Source: Saccoglossus kowalevskii
Taxonomy: Eukaryota > Hemichordata > Enteropneusta > Harrimaniidae
Reading direction: 5' to 3'
Length of the DNA stretch: 42,675 nt
Assembly (NCBI RefSeq): GCF_000003605.2
Contig: NW_003142678.1
Location: 1 to 42,675 of the forward strand
The notes under the pieces are model-generated. The model saw only the letters and a program-made list of their open reading frames with translations, was not told where the DNA came from and searched no databases. This document shows positions 12,798 to 26,514 of the stretch, piece by piece. Numbering within the stretch: position 1 is the first letter of the stretch; each line of letters starts with the position of its first letter. The translations under genes were made by a program, and so were the position numbers.

Positions 12798-15324
12798 CAT
12801 CTACAGATTGTAAATAGCCACACTTGTATTCATATGCAGATTGTAAATAGCCACACTTGTTTGCATATGCAGATTGTAAATAGCCACACTTGTATGCATA
12901 TGCAGATTGTAAATAGCCACACTTGTATGCATATGCAGATTGTAAATGGCCACACTTGTATTCATATGCAGATTGTAAATAGCCACACTTGTATGCATAT
13001 GCAGATTGTAAATAGCCACACTTGTATGCATATGCAGATTGTAAATAGCCACACTTGTTTGCATATGCAGATTGTAAATAGCCACACTTGTATGCATATG
13101 CAGATTGTAAATAGCCACACTTGTATGTATATGCAGATTGTAAATAGCCACACTTGTATGTATATGCAGATTGTAAATAGCCACACTTGTTTGCATATGC
13201 CGATTGTAAATAGCCACACTTGTATGCATATGTGGATTGTAAATGGCCACACTTGTATGTATATGCAGATTGTAAATAGCCACACTTGTATGCATATGCA
13301 GATTGTAAATAGCCACACTTGTTTGCATATGCAGATTGTAAATGGCCACACTTGTATGCAGATGCAGATTGTAAATAGCCACACTTGTATGCATATGCAG
13401 ATTGTAAATAGCCACACTTGTATGCATATGCAGATTGTAAATGGCCACACTTGTATGCATATGCAGATTGTAAATAGCCACACTTGTTTGCATATGCAGA
13501 TTGTAAATGGCCACACTTGTATGCATATGCAGATTGTAAATAGCAACACTTGTATGCAGATGCAGATTGTAAATAGCCACACTTGTATGCATATGCAGAT
13601 TGTAAATAGCCACACTTGTATGCATATGCAGATTGTAAATAGCCACACTTGTATGCATATGCAGATTGTAAATGGCCACACTTGTTTGCATATGCATATT
13701 GTAAATAGCCACACTTGTTTGCATATGCAGATTGTAAAATGGCCACACTTGTATGCATATGCAGATTGAAAATGGCCACACTTGTATTCATATGCAGATT
13801 GTAAATAGCCACACTTATATGCATATGCAGATTGTAAATAGCCACACTTGTATGCATATGCAGATTGTAAATGGCCACACTTGTTTGCATATGCAGATTG
13901 TAAATGGCCACACTTGTATGCAGATGCAGATTGTAAATAGCCACACTTGTATGCATATGCAGATTGTAAATGGCCACACTTGTATGCATATGCAGATTGT
14001 AAATGGCCACACTTGTATGCATATGCAGATTGTAAATAGCCACACTTGTTTGCATATGCAGATTGTAAATGGCCACACTTGTATGCATATGCAGATTGTA
14101 AATAGCAACACTTGTATGCAGATGCAGATTGTAAATAGCCACACTTGTATGCATATGCAGATTGTAAATAGCCACACTTGTATGCATATGCAGATTGTAA
14201 ATAGCCACACTTGTATGCATATGCAGATTGTAAATAGCCATTCTTGTTTGCATATGTAGATTGTAAATGGCCACACTTGTTTGCATATGCAGATTGTAAA
14301 TGGCCCAACTTGTATGCATATGCAGATTGTGAATAGCCATACTTGTTTGCATATGCAGATTGTAAATGGCCACACTTGTTTGCATATGCAGATTGTAAAT
14401 GGCCACACTTGTTTGCATATGCAGATTGTAAATGGCCACACTTGTATGCATATGCAGATTGTAAATAGCCACACTTGTTTGCATATGCAGATTGTAAATG
14501 GCCACACTTGTATGCATATGCAGATTGTAAATAGCCACACTTGTTTGCATATGCAGATTGTAAATGGCCACACTTGTATGCATATGCAGATTGTAAATAG
14601 CAACACTTGTATGCAGATGCAGATTGTAAATAGCCACACTTGTATGCATATGCAGATTGTAAATAGCCACACTTGTATGCATATGCAGATTGTAAATAGC
14701 CACACTTGTATGCATATGCAGATTGTAAATGGCCACACTTGTTTGCATATGCAGATTGTAAATAGCCACACTTGTATGCATATGCAGATTGTAAATAGCC
14801 ACACTTGTATGCATATGCATATTGTAAATAGCCACACTTGTTTGCATATGCAGATTGTAAATGGCCACACTTGTTTGCATATGCAGATTGTAAATAGCCA
14901 CACTTGTATGCAAATGCAGATTGTAAATAGCCACACTTGTATGCATATGCAGATTGTAAATAGCCACACTTGTATGCATATGCAGATTGTAAATAGCCAC
15001 ACTTGTATGCATATGCATATTGTAAATAGCCACACTTGTTTGCATATGCAGATTGTAAATGGCCACACTTGTATGCATATGCAGATTGTAAATGGCCACA
15101 CTTGTATTCATATGCAGATTGTAAATAGCCACACTTGTATGCATATGCAGATTGTAAATAGCCACACTTGTATGCATATGCAGATTGTAAATGGCCACAC
15201 TTGTTTGCATATGCAGATTGTAAATGGCCACACTTGTATGCAGATGCAGATTGTAAATAGCCACACTTGTATGCATATGCAGATTGTAAATAGCCACACT
15301 TGTATGCATATGCAGATTGTAAAT
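12798..15324 (+). repeat. Mixed block with GCATATGTGG and GGCCCAACTTG modules
   Basis: From the CATCTACAG unit at 12798 this runs through a CATATGCCGATTG unit near 13200, a GCATATGTGG unit at 13232, an added A at 13736-13739 and a T to A change at 13769. A GGCCCAACTTG module follows at 14302. CATATGCCG is shared only with sites near 19010 and 34678, each just upstream of GCATATGTGG, so these three copies form a subfamily. A perfect ATGCATATGCAT is at 14809-14820. No gene is present. Confidence 0.82.
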
Positions 15325-17898
15325 GGCAGACTTGTATGCATATGCAGATTGTAAATAGCCATACTTGTATGCGTATGCAGATTGTAAATGGCCACACTTG
15401 TTTGCATATGCAGATTGTAAATGGCCACACTTGTATGCATATGCAGATTGTAAATAGCCATTCTTGTTTGCATATGCAGATTGTAAATGGCCACACTTGT
15501 ATGCATATGCAGATTGTAAATAGCAACACTTGTTTGCATATGCAGATTGTAAATGGCCACACTTGTATGCAGATGCAGATTGTAAATAGCCACACTTGTA
15601 TGCATATGCAGATTGTAAATAGCCACACTTGTATGCATATGCAGATAGTAAATGGCCACACTTGTATGCATATGCAGATTGTAAATAGCCATACTTGTAT
15701 GCATCTACAGATTGTAAATAGCCACACTTGTATTCATATGCAGATTGTAAATAGCCACACTTGTTTGCATATGCAGATTGTAAATAGCCACACTTGTATG
15801 CATATGCAGATTGTAAATAGCCACACTTGTATGCATATGCAGATTGTAAATAGCCACACTTGTATGCATATGCATATTGTAAATAGCCACACTTGTTTGC
15901 ATATGCAGATTGTAAATGGCCACACTTGTATGCATATGCAGATTGTAAATGGCCACACTTGTATTCATATGCAGATTGTAAATAGCCACACTTGTATGCA
16001 TATGCAGATTGTAAATAGCCACACTTGTATGCATATGCAGATTGTAAATGGCCACACTTGTTTGCATATGCAGATTGTAAATGGCCACACTTGTATGCAG
16101 ATGCAGATTGTAAATAGCCACACTTGTATGCATATGCAGATTGTAAATAGCCACACTTGTATGCATATGCAGATTGTAAATGGCCACACTTGTATGCATA
16201 TGCAGATTGTAAATAGCCACACTTGTTTGCATATGCAGATTGTAAATGGCCACACTTGTATGCATATGCAGATTGTAAATAGCAACACTTGTATGCAGAT
16301 GCAGATTGTAAATAGCCACACTTGTATGCATATGCAGATTGTAAATAGCCACACTTGTATGCATATGCAGATTGTAAATAGCCACACTTGTATGCATATG
16401 CAGATTGTAAATGGCCACACTTGTTTGCATATGCAGATTGTAAATAGCCACACTTGTATGCATATGCAGATTGTAAATAGCCACACTTGTATGCATATGC
16501 AGATTGTAAATAGCCACACTTGTATGCATATGCAGATTGTAAATAGCCATTCTTGTTTGCATATGTAGATTGTAAATGGCCACACTTGTTTGCATATGCA
16601 GATTGTAAATGGCCCAACTTGTATGCATATGCAGATTGTGAATAGCCATACTTGTTTGCATATGCAGATTGTAAATGGCCACACTTGTTTGCATATGCAG
16701 ATTGTAAATGGCCACACTTGTTTGCATATGCAGATTGTAAATGGCCACACTTGTATGCATATGCAGATTGTAAATAGCCACACTTGTTTGCATATGCAGA
16801 TTGTAAATGGCCACACTTGTATGCATATGCAGATTGTAAATAGCCACACTTGTTTGCATATGCAGATTGTAAATGGCCACACTTGTATGCATATGCAGAT
16901 TGTAAATAGCAACACTTGTATGCAGATGCAGATTGTAAATAGCCACACTTGTATGCATATGCAGATTGTAAATAGCCACACTTGTATGCATATGCAGATT
17001 GTAAATAGCCACACTTGTATGCATATGCAGATTGTAAATGGCCACACTTGTTTGCATATGCAGATTGTAAATAGCCACACTTGTATGCATATGCAGATTG
17101 TAAATAGCCACACTTGTATGCATATGCATATTGTAAATAGCCACACTTGTTTGCATATGCAGATTGTAAATGGCCACACTTGTTTGCATATGCAGATTGT
17201 AAATAGCCACACTTGTATGCAAATGCAGATTGTAAATAGCCACACTTGTATGCATATGCAGATTGTAAATAGCCACACTTGTATGCATATGCAGATTGTA
17301 AATAGCCACACTTGTATGCATATGCAGATTGTAAATAGCCACACTTGTATGTATATGCAGATTGTAAATAGCCACACTTGTATGTAAATGCAGATTGTAA
17401 ATAGCCACACTTGTTTGCATATGCAGATTGTAAATAGCCACACTTGTATGCATATGTGGATTGTAAATGGCCACACTTGTATGTATATGCAGATTGTAAA
17501 TAGCCACACTTGTATGCATATGCAGATTGTAAATAGCCACACTTGTTTGCATATGCAGATTGTAAATGGCCCACACTTGTATGCAGATGCAGATTGTAAA
17601 TAGCCACACTTGTATGCATATGCAGATTGTAAATAGCCACACTTGTATGCATATGCAGATTGTAAATGGCCACACTTGTATGCATATGCAGATTGTAAAT
17701 AGCCACACTTGTTTGCATATGCAGATTGTAAATGGCCACACTTGTATGCATATGCAGATTGTAAATAGCAACACTTGTATGCAGATGCAGATTGTAAATA
17801 GCCACACTTGTATGCATATGCAGATTGTAAATAGCCACACTTGTATGCATATGCAGATTGTAAATAGCCACACTTGTATGCATATGCAGATTGTAAAT
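15325..17898 (+). repeat. GGCAGACT module (copy 2), GGCCCAACTTG module and GCATATGTGG unit
   Basis: This is 2,574 bp to the next GGCAGACT unit, which is 78 x 33: the -1 of the marker unit is offset by one extra C at about 17570 (TGGCCCACAC). GGCCCAACTTG is at 16611 and GCATATGTGG at 17456. The TGTATGTAAATGCAG unit near 17390 matches one near 2150, tying this part to the first TTTTATG block. No gene is present. Confidence 0.82.
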
Positions 17899-18678
17899 GG
17901 CAGACTTGTATGCATATGCAGATTGTAAATAGCCATACTTGTATGCGTATGCAGATTGTAAATGGCCACACTTGTTTGCATATGCAGATTGTAAATGGCC
18001 ACACTTGTATGCATATGCAGATTGTAAATAGCCATTCTTGTTTGCATATGCAGATTGTAAATGGCCACACTTGTATGCATATGCAGATTGTAAATAGCAA
18101 CACTTGTTTGCATATGCAGATTGTAAATGGCCACACTTGTATGCAGATGCAGATTGTAAATAGCCACACTTGTATGCATATGCAGATTGTAAATAGCCAC
18201 ACTTGTATGCATATGCAGATAGTAAATGGCCACACTTGTATGCATATGCAGATTGTAAATAGCCATACTTGTATGCGTATGCAGATTGTAAATGGCCACA
18301 CTTGTTTGCATATGCAGATTGTAAATGGCCACACTTGTATGCATATGCAGATTGTAAATAGCCATTCTTGTTTGCATATGCAGATTGTAAATGGCCACAC
18401 TTGTTTGCATATGCAGATTGTAAATGGCCACACTTGTATGCATATGCAGATTGTAAATAGCCATACTTGTATGCGTATGCAGATTGTAAATGGCCACACT
18501 TGTTTGCATATGCAGATTGTAAATGGCCACACTTGTATGCATATGCAGATTGTAAATAGCCATTCTTGTTTGCATATGCAGATTGTAAATGGCCACACTT
18601 GTTTGCATATGCAGATTGTAAATAGCAACACTTGTATGCATATGCAGATTGTGAATAGCCATACTTGTTTGCATATGC
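17899..18678 (+). repeat. GGCAGACT module (copy 3) with a 198-bp duplication, also present near 28.1-28.7 kb
   Basis: CATACTTGTATGCGTATG units at 18264 and 18462 are 198 bp apart (6 units: GCGTATG, G/T-type, G-type, CATTCTT, G/T-type, G-type). The same pair lies at 28292 and 28490, and the AGCAACAC-GTGAATAGCC pair at 18624 recurs at 28652. All three offsets are 10,028 bp, so about 550-600 bp is a segmental copy. Confidence 0.88.
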
Positions 18679-18765
18679 AGATGTAAATAGCCACCACTTG
18701 TATGCATATGCAGATGTAAATAGCACACTTGTATGCATATGCAGATTGTAAATGGCCACACTGTA
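18679..18765. other. Cluster of five private 1-bp indels in the array
   Basis: Within about 90 bp the 33-bp register is broken five times: CAGATG for CAGATTG (twice), CCACCACTTG for CCACACTTG, TAGCACACTT for TAGCCACACTT, and CACTGTATTC for CACTTGTATTC, net -3. None recurs elsewhere, whereas nearly all other indels here are shared by several copies. A stretch of poor consensus or a collapsed join fits best. A natural mutation hotspot is possible. Confidence 0.7.
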
Positions 18766-20252
18766 TTCATATGCAGATTGTAAATAGCCACACTTGTATG
18801 CATATGCAGATTGTAAATAGCCACACTTGTATGCATATGCAGATTGTAAATAGCCACACTTGTTTGCATATGCAGATTGTAAATAGCCACACTTGTATGC
18901 ATATGCAGATTGTAAATAGCCACACTTGTATGTATATGCAGATTGTAAATAGCCACACTTGTATGTATATGCAGATTGTAAATAGCCACACTTGTTTGCA
19001 TATGCCGATTGTAAATAGCCACACTTGTATGCATATGTGGATTGTAAATGGCCACACTTGTATGTATATGCAGATTGTAAATAGCCACACTTGTATGCAT
19101 ATGCAGATTGTAAATAGCCACACTTGTTTGCATATGCAGATTGTAAATGGCCACACTTGTATGCAGATGCAGATTGTAAATAGCCACACTTGTATGCATA
19201 TGCAGATTGTAAATAGCCACACTTGTATGCATATGCAGATTGTAAATGGCCACACTTGTATGCATATGCAGATTGTAAATAGCCACACTTGTTTGCATAT
19301 GCAGATTGTAAATGGCCACACTTGTATGCATATGCAGATTGTAAATAGCAACACTTGTATGCAGATGCAGATTGTAAATAGCCACACTTGTATGCATATG
19401 CAGATTGTAAATAGCCACACTTGTATGCATATGCAGATTGTAAATAGCCACACTTGTATGCATATGCAGATTGTAAATGGCCACACTTGTTTGCATATGC
19501 AGATTGTAAATAGCCACACTTGTATGCATATGCAGATTGTAAATGGCCACACTTGTATGCATATGCAGATTGTAAATAGCCACACTTGTATGCATATGCA
19601 GATTGTAAATAGCCACACTTGTATGCATATGCATATTGTAAATAGCCACACTTGTTTGCATATGCAGATTGTAAATGGCCACACTTGTTTGCATATGCAG
19701 ATTGTAAATAGCCACACTTGTATGCATATGCAGATTGTAAATAGCCACACTTGTATGCATATGCAGATTGTAAATAGCCACACTTGTATGCATATGCAGA
19801 TTGTAAATAGCCACACTTGTATGCATATGCATATTGTAAATAGCCACACTTGTTTGCATATGCAGATTGTAAATGGCCACACTTGTATGCATATGCAGAT
19901 TGTAAATGGCCACACTTGTATTCATATGCAGATTGTAAATAGCCACACTTGTATGCATATGCAGATTGTAAATAGCCACACTTGTATGCATATGCAGATT
20001 GTAAATGGCCACACTTGTTTGCATATGCAGATTGTAAATAGCCACACTTGTATGCATATGCAGATTGTAAATAGCCCAACTTGTTTGCATATGCAGATTG
20101 TAAATAGCCACACTTGTATGCATATGTAGATTGTAAATAGCCACACTTGTTTGCATATGCAGATTGTAAATAGCCACACTTGTATGCATATGCAGATTGT
20201 AAATAGCCACACTTGTATGCATATGCAGATTGTAAATAGCCATACTTGTATG
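18766..20252 (+). repeat. Mixed block with GCATATGTGG unit (19037) leading to the 561-bp HOR
   Basis: The order CATATGCCG, GCATATGTGG, TGTATGTATATG, GCAGATG, AGCAACAC/GCAGATG matches 13.2-13.6 kb and 34.68-35.05 kb. Two ATGCATATGCAT units follow, then a CCCAACTTGTTTG unit near 20074 and CATACTTGTATGCATCTACAG, the standard end of the type-2 17-unit HOR. No gene is present. Confidence 0.82.
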
Positions 20253-20813
20253 CATCTACAGATTGTAAATAGCCACACTTGTATTCATATGCAGATTGTA
20301 AATAGCCACACTTGTTTGCATATGCAGATTGTAAATAGCCACACTTGTATGCATATGCAGATTGTAAATAGCCACACTTGTATGCATATGCAGATTGTAA
20401 ATGGCCACACTTGTATTCATATGCAGATTGTAAATAGCCACACTTGTATGCATATGCAGATTGTAAATAGCCACACTTGTATGCATATGCAGATTGTAAA
20501 TAGCCACACTTGTATGCATATGCAGATTGTAAATAGCCACACTTGTATGCATATGCAGATTGTAAATAGCCACACTTGTATGCATATGCAGATTGTAAAT
20601 AGCAACACTTGTTTGCATATGCAGATTGTAAATGGCCACACTTGTATGCAGATGCAGATTGTAAATAGCCACACTTGTATGCATATGCAGATTGTAAATA
20701 GCCACACTTGTATGCATATGCAGATTGTAAATGGCCACACTTGTATGCATATGCAGATTGTAAATAGCCACACTTGTATGCATATGCAGATTGTAAATAG
20801 CCATACTTGTATG
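20253..20813 (+). repeat. 561-bp (17-unit) HOR, type 1, remote copy
   Basis: It is bounded by CATCTACAG units at 20253 and 20814, exactly 17 x 33 bp. The order (TATTCATATG, T-type, A-types, G-type TATTCATATG, A-types, AGCAACAC/TTTG, GCAGATG, CATACTTG) is the same as at 38036-38596 and 39691-40251. It is a single copy here, about 17 kb from the main cluster. Confidence 0.92.
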
Positions 20814-23519
20814 CATCTACAGATTGTAAATAGCCACACTTGTATTCATATGCAGATTGTAAATAGCCACACTTGTTTGCATATGCAGATTGTAAATGAC
20901 CACACTTGTATGCATATGCAGATTGTAAATAGCCACACTTGTATGCATATGCAGATTGTAAATAGCCACACTTGTTTGCATATGCAGATTGTAAATAGCC
21001 ACACTTGTATGTATATGCAGATTGTAAATAGCCACACTCGTATGCATATGCAGATTGTAAATAGCCACACTTGTATGCATCTACAGATTGTAAATAGCCA
21101 CACTTGTATGCATATGCAGATTGTAAATGGCCACACTTGTATTCATATGCAGATTGTAAATAGCCACACTTGTATGCATATGCAGATTGTAAATAGCCAC
21201 ACTTGTATGCATATGCAGATTGTAAATGGCCACACTTGTTTGCATATGCAGATTGTAAATGGCCACACTTGTATGCAGATGCAGATTGTAAATAGCCACA
21301 CTTGTATGCATATGCAGATTGTAAATAGCCACACTTGTATGCATATGCAGATTGTAAATGGCCACACTTGTATGCATATGCAGATTGTAAATAGCCACAC
21401 TTGTTTGCATATGCAGATTGTAAATGGCCACACTTGTATGCATATGCAGATTGTAAATAGCAACACTTGTATGCAGATGCAGATTGTAAATAGCCACACT
21501 TGTATGCATATGCAGATTGTAAATGGCCACACTTGTTTGCATATGCAGATTGTAAATGGCCCAACTTGTATGCATATGCAGATTGTGAATAGCCATACTT
21601 GTTTGCATATGCAGATTGTAAATGGCCACACTTGTTTGCATATGCAGATTGTAAATGGCCACACTTGTTTGCATATGCAGATTGTAAATGGCCACACTTG
21701 TATGCATATGCAGATTGTAAATAGCCACACTTGTTTGCATATGCAGATTGTAAATGGCCACACTTGTATGCATATGCAGATTGTAAATAGCCACACTTGT
21801 TTGCATATGCAGATTGTAAATGGCCACACTTGTATGCATATGCAGATTGTAAATAGCAACACTTGTATGCAGATGCAGATTGTAAATAGCCACACTTGTA
21901 TGCATATGCAGATTGTAAATAGCCACACTTGTATGCATATGCAGATTGTAAATAGCCACACTTGTATGCATATGCAGATTGTAAATGGCCACACTTGTTT
22001 GCATATGCAGATTGTAAATAGCCACACTTGTATGCATATGCAGATTGTAAATAGCCACACTTGTATGCATATGCATATTGTAAATAGCCACACTTGTTTG
22101 CATATGCAGATTGTAAATGGCCACACTTGTTTGCATATGCAGATTGTAAATAGCCACACTTGTATGCAAATGCAGATTGTAAATAGCCACACTTGTATGC
22201 ATATGCAGATTGTAAATAGCCACACTTGTATGCATATGCAGATTGTAAATAGCCACACTTGTATGCATATGCATATTGTAAATAGCCACACTTGTTTGCA
22301 TATGCAGATTGTAAATGGCCACACTTGTATGCATATGCAGATTGTAAATGGCCACACTTGTATTCATATGCAGATTGTAAATAGCCACACTTGTATGCAT
22401 ATGCAGATTGTAAATAGCCACACTTGTATGCATATGCAGATTGTAAATGGCCACACTTGTATGCATATGCAGATTGTAAATAGCAACACTTGTATGCAGA
22501 TGCAGATTGTAAATAGCCACACTTGTATGCATATGCAGATTGTAAATAGCCACACTTGTATGCATATGCAGATTGTAAATAGCCACACTTGTATGCATAT
22601 GCAGATTGTAAATGGCCACACTTGTTTGCATATGCAGATTGTAAATAGCCACACTTGTATGCATATGCAGATTGTAAATAGCCACACTTGTATGCATATG
22701 CAGATTGTAAATAGCCACACTTGTATGCATATGCAGATTGTAAATAGCCATTCTTGTTTGCATATGTAGATTGTAAATGGCCACACTTGTTTGCATATGC
22801 AGATTGTAAATGGCCCAACTTGTATGCATATGCAGATTGTGAATAGCCATACTTGTTTGCATATGCAGATTGTAAATGGCCACACTTGTTTGCATATGCA
22901 GATTGTAAATGGCCACACTTGTTTGCATATGCAGATTGTAAATGGCCACACTTGTATGCATATGCAGATTGTAAATAGCCACACTTGTTTGCATATGCAG
23001 ATTGTAAATGGCCACACTTGTATGCATATGCAGATTGTAAATAGCCACACTTGTTTGCATATGCAGATTGTAAATGGCCACACTTGTATGCATATGCAGA
23101 TTGTAAATAGCAACACTTGTTTGCAGATGCAGATTGTAAATGGCCACACTTGTATGCATATGCAGATTGTAAATAGCCATTCTTGTTTGCATATGCAGAT
23201 TGTAAATGGCCACACTTGTTTGCATATGCAGATTGTAAATAGCCACACTTGTATGCATATGCAGATTGTAAATGGCCACACTTGTTTGCATATGCAGATT
23301 GTAAATAGCCACACTTGTATGCATATGCAGATTGTAAATAGCCCAACTTGTTTGCATATGCAGATTGTAAATAGCCACACTTGTATGCATATGTAGATTG
23401 TAAATAGCCACACTTGTTTGCATATGCAGATTGTAAATAGCCACACTTGTATGCATATGCAGATTGTAAATAGCCACACTTGTATGCATATGCAGATTGT
23501 AAATAGCCATACTTGTATG
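20814..23519 (+). repeat. Mixed block with two GGCCCAACTTG modules
   Basis: CATCTACAG recurs at 21078 (264 bp, 8 units), with a private TGACC change near 20898. GGCCCAACTTG modules start at 21559 and 22812. A CTTGTTTGCAGATG unit near 23120 combines two variants usually seen apart. The block ends through CCCAACTTGTTTG (near 23341) and CATCTACAG at 23520, the type-2 HOR ending. No gene is present. Confidence 0.8.
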
Positions 23520-24204
23520 CATCTACAGATTGTAAATAGCCACACTTGTATTCATATGCAGATTGTAAATAGCCACACTTGTTTGCATATGCAGATTGTA
23601 AATAGCCACACTTGTATGCATATGCAGATTGTAAATAGCCACACTTGTATGCATATGCAGATTGTAAATGGCCACACTTGTATTCATATGCAGATTGTAA
23701 ATAGCCACACTTGTATGCATATGCAGATTGTAAATAGCCACACTTTTTGCATATGCAGATTGTAAATGGCCACACTTGTATGCATATGCAGATTGTAAAT
23801 GGCCACACTTGTATGCATATACAGATTGTAAATAGCCACACTTGTATGCATCTACAGATTGTAAATGGCCACACTTGTATGCATATGCAGATTGTAAATG
23901 GCCACACTTGTATGTATATGCAGATTGTAAATGGCCACACTCGTATGCATATGCAGATTGTAAATAGCCACACTTGTATGCATCTACAGATTGTAAATAG
24001 CCACACTTGTATGCATATGCAGATTGTAAATGGCCACACTTGTATGCATATGCAGATTGTAAATGGCCACACTTGTATGCATATGCAGATTGTAAATGGC
24101 CACACTTGTATGTATATGCAGATTGTAAATGGGCACACTTGTTTGCATATGCAGATTGTAAATAGCCACACTTGTATGCATATGTAGATTGTAAATGGCC
24201 ACAC
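23520..24204 (+). repeat. HOR fragment joined to TTTTTGC module, copy 3
   Basis: After a short start of a type-1 HOR (TATTCATATG units), the array jumps at the 32-bp TTTTTGC unit (23744) into the module seen at 1348. From there the offset to the first copy is a constant 22,396 bp at four landmarks (23744, 24131, 24205, 24613), so at least about 0.9 kb was copied as one piece. The sharp change of unit order at 23744 is a visible junction. Confidence 0.88.
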
Positions 24205-26514
24205 TTTTATGTATATGTAGATTGTAAATAGCCACACTTGTATGCATATGTAGATTGTAAATAGACACACTTGTATGCATATGCAGATTGTATATAGCCA
24301 CACTTGTATGCATATGTAGATTGTAAATAGCCATACTTGTATGCATATGCAGATTGTGAATAGTCACACTTGTTTGCATATGCAGATTGTAAATAGCCAC
24401 ACTTGTATGCATATGCAGATTGTGAATAGTCACACTTGTTTGCATATGCAGATTGTAAATAGCCACACTTGTATGCATATGCAGATTGTAAATAGCCACA
24501 CTTGTAAGTATATGCAGATTGTAAATAGCCACACTTGTATGTATATGCAGATTGTAAATAGCCACACTTGTTTGCATATGCAGATTGTAAATAGCCACAC
24601 TTGTATGCATATGTGGATTGTAAATGGCCACACTTGTATGTATATGCAGATTGTAAATAGCCACACTTGTATGCATATGCAGATTGTAAATAGCCACACT
24701 TGTTTGCATATGCAGATTGTAAATGGCCACACTTGTATGCAGATGCAGATTGTAAATAGCCACACTTGTATGCATATGCAGATTGTAAATAGCCACACTT
24801 GTATGCATATGCAGATTGTAAATGGCCACACTTGTATGCATATGCAGATTGTAAATAGCCACACTTGTTTGCATATGCAGATTGTAAATAGCCACACTTG
24901 TTTGCATATGCAGATTGTAAATGGCCACACTTGTATGCATATGCAGATTGTAAATAGCAACACTTGTATGCAGATGCAGATTGTAAATAGCCACACTTGT
25001 ATGCATATGCAGATTGTAAATAGCCACACTTGTATGCATATGCAGATTGTAAATAGCCACACTTGTATGCATATGCAGATTGTAAATGGCCACACTTGTT
25101 TGCATATGCAGATTGTAAATAGCCACACTTGTATGCATATGCAGATTGTAAATAGCCACACTTGTATGCATATGCAGATTGTAAATAGCCACACCTTGTA
25201 TGCATATGCATATGTAAATAGCCACACTTGTTTGCATATGCAGATTGTAAATGGCCACACTTGTATGCATATGCAGATTGTAAATGGCCACACTTGTATT
25301 CATATGCAGATTGTAAATAGCCACACTTGTATGCATATGTAGATTGTAAATGGCCACACTTTTATGTATATGTAGATTGTAAATAGCCACACTTGTATGC
25401 ATATGTAGATTGTAAATAGACACACTTGTATGCATATGCAGATTGTATATAGCCACACTTGTATGCATATGTAGATTGTAAATAGCCATACTTGTATGCA
25501 TATGCAGATTGTGAATAGTCACACTTGTTTGCATATGCAGATTGTAAATAGCCACACTTGTATGCATATGCAGATTGTGAATAGTCACACTTGTTTGCAT
25601 ATGCAGATTGTAAATAGCCACACTTGTATGCATATGCAGATTGTAAATAGCCACACTTGTATGTATATGCAGATTGTAAATAGCCACACTTGTATGTATA
25701 TGCAGATTGTAAATAGCCACACTTGTTTGCATATGCAGATTGTAAATAGCCACACTTGTATGCATATGTGGATTGTAAATGGCCACACTTGTATGTATAT
25801 GCAGATTGTAAATAGCCACACTTGTATGCATATGCAGATTGTAAATAGCCACACTTGTTTGCATATGCAGATTGTAAATGGCCACACTTGTATGCAGATG
25901 CAGATTGTAAATAGCCACACTTGTATGCATATGCAGATTGTAAATAGCCACACTTGTATGCATATGCAGATTGTAAATGGCCACACTTGTATGCATATGC
26001 AGATTGTAAATAGCCACACTTGTTTGCATATGCAGATTGTAAATGGCCACACTTGTATGCATATGCAGATTGTAAATAGCAACACTTGTATGCAGATGCA
26101 GATTGTAAATAGCCACACTTGTATGCATATGCAGATTGTAAATAGCCACACTTGTATGCATATGCAGATTGTAAATAGCCACACTTGTATGCATATGCAG
26201 ATTGTAAATGGCCACACTTGTTTGCATATGCAGATTGTAAATAGCCACACTTGTATGCATATGCAGATTGTAAATAGCCACACTTGTATGCATATGCAGA
26301 TTGTAAATAGCCACACTTGTATGCATATGCAGATTGTAAATAGCCACACTTGTATGCATATGCATATTGTAAATAGCCACACTTGTTTGCATATGCAGAT
26401 TGTAAATGGCCACACTTGTTTGCATATGCAGATTGTAAATAGCCACACTTGTATGCATATGCAGATTGTAAATAGCCACACTTGTATGCATATGCAGATT
26501 GTAAATAGCCACAC
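24205..26514 (+). repeat. 1,155-bp (35-unit) tandem duplication of the TTTTATG block
   Basis: CTTTTATG starts at 24205 and 25360, and GCATATGTGG lies at 24613 and 25768. Both spacings are 1,155 bp, or 35 x 33. The first copy has private changes (CTTGTAAGTATATG near 24506; an added C at 25194 and a lost T near 25212 that cancel), so it has diverged slightly or carries consensus errors. GCATATGTGG comes again at 26626, 858 bp (26 units) after the second, showing a further shorter duplication. Confidence 0.9.

Noticed and set aside
20151-22769. Plus-strand open frame (872 codons, 11-residue period QIVNSHTCMHM)
   Set aside because: It is the single plus-strand register without a stop in the unit. 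It is closed wherever CATATGTAG or an indel occurs. Similar frames cover the array everywhere, so it is a by-product of the repeat.
11149-24303. 4,384-codon open frame on the complement as a giant repeat protein gene
   Set aside because: It is only the stop-free complement of a 33-bp unit. It crosses several 1-bp indels and changes its 11-residue pattern each time, has no start context, signal, domain or unique end, and equally long frames overlap it in other registers.
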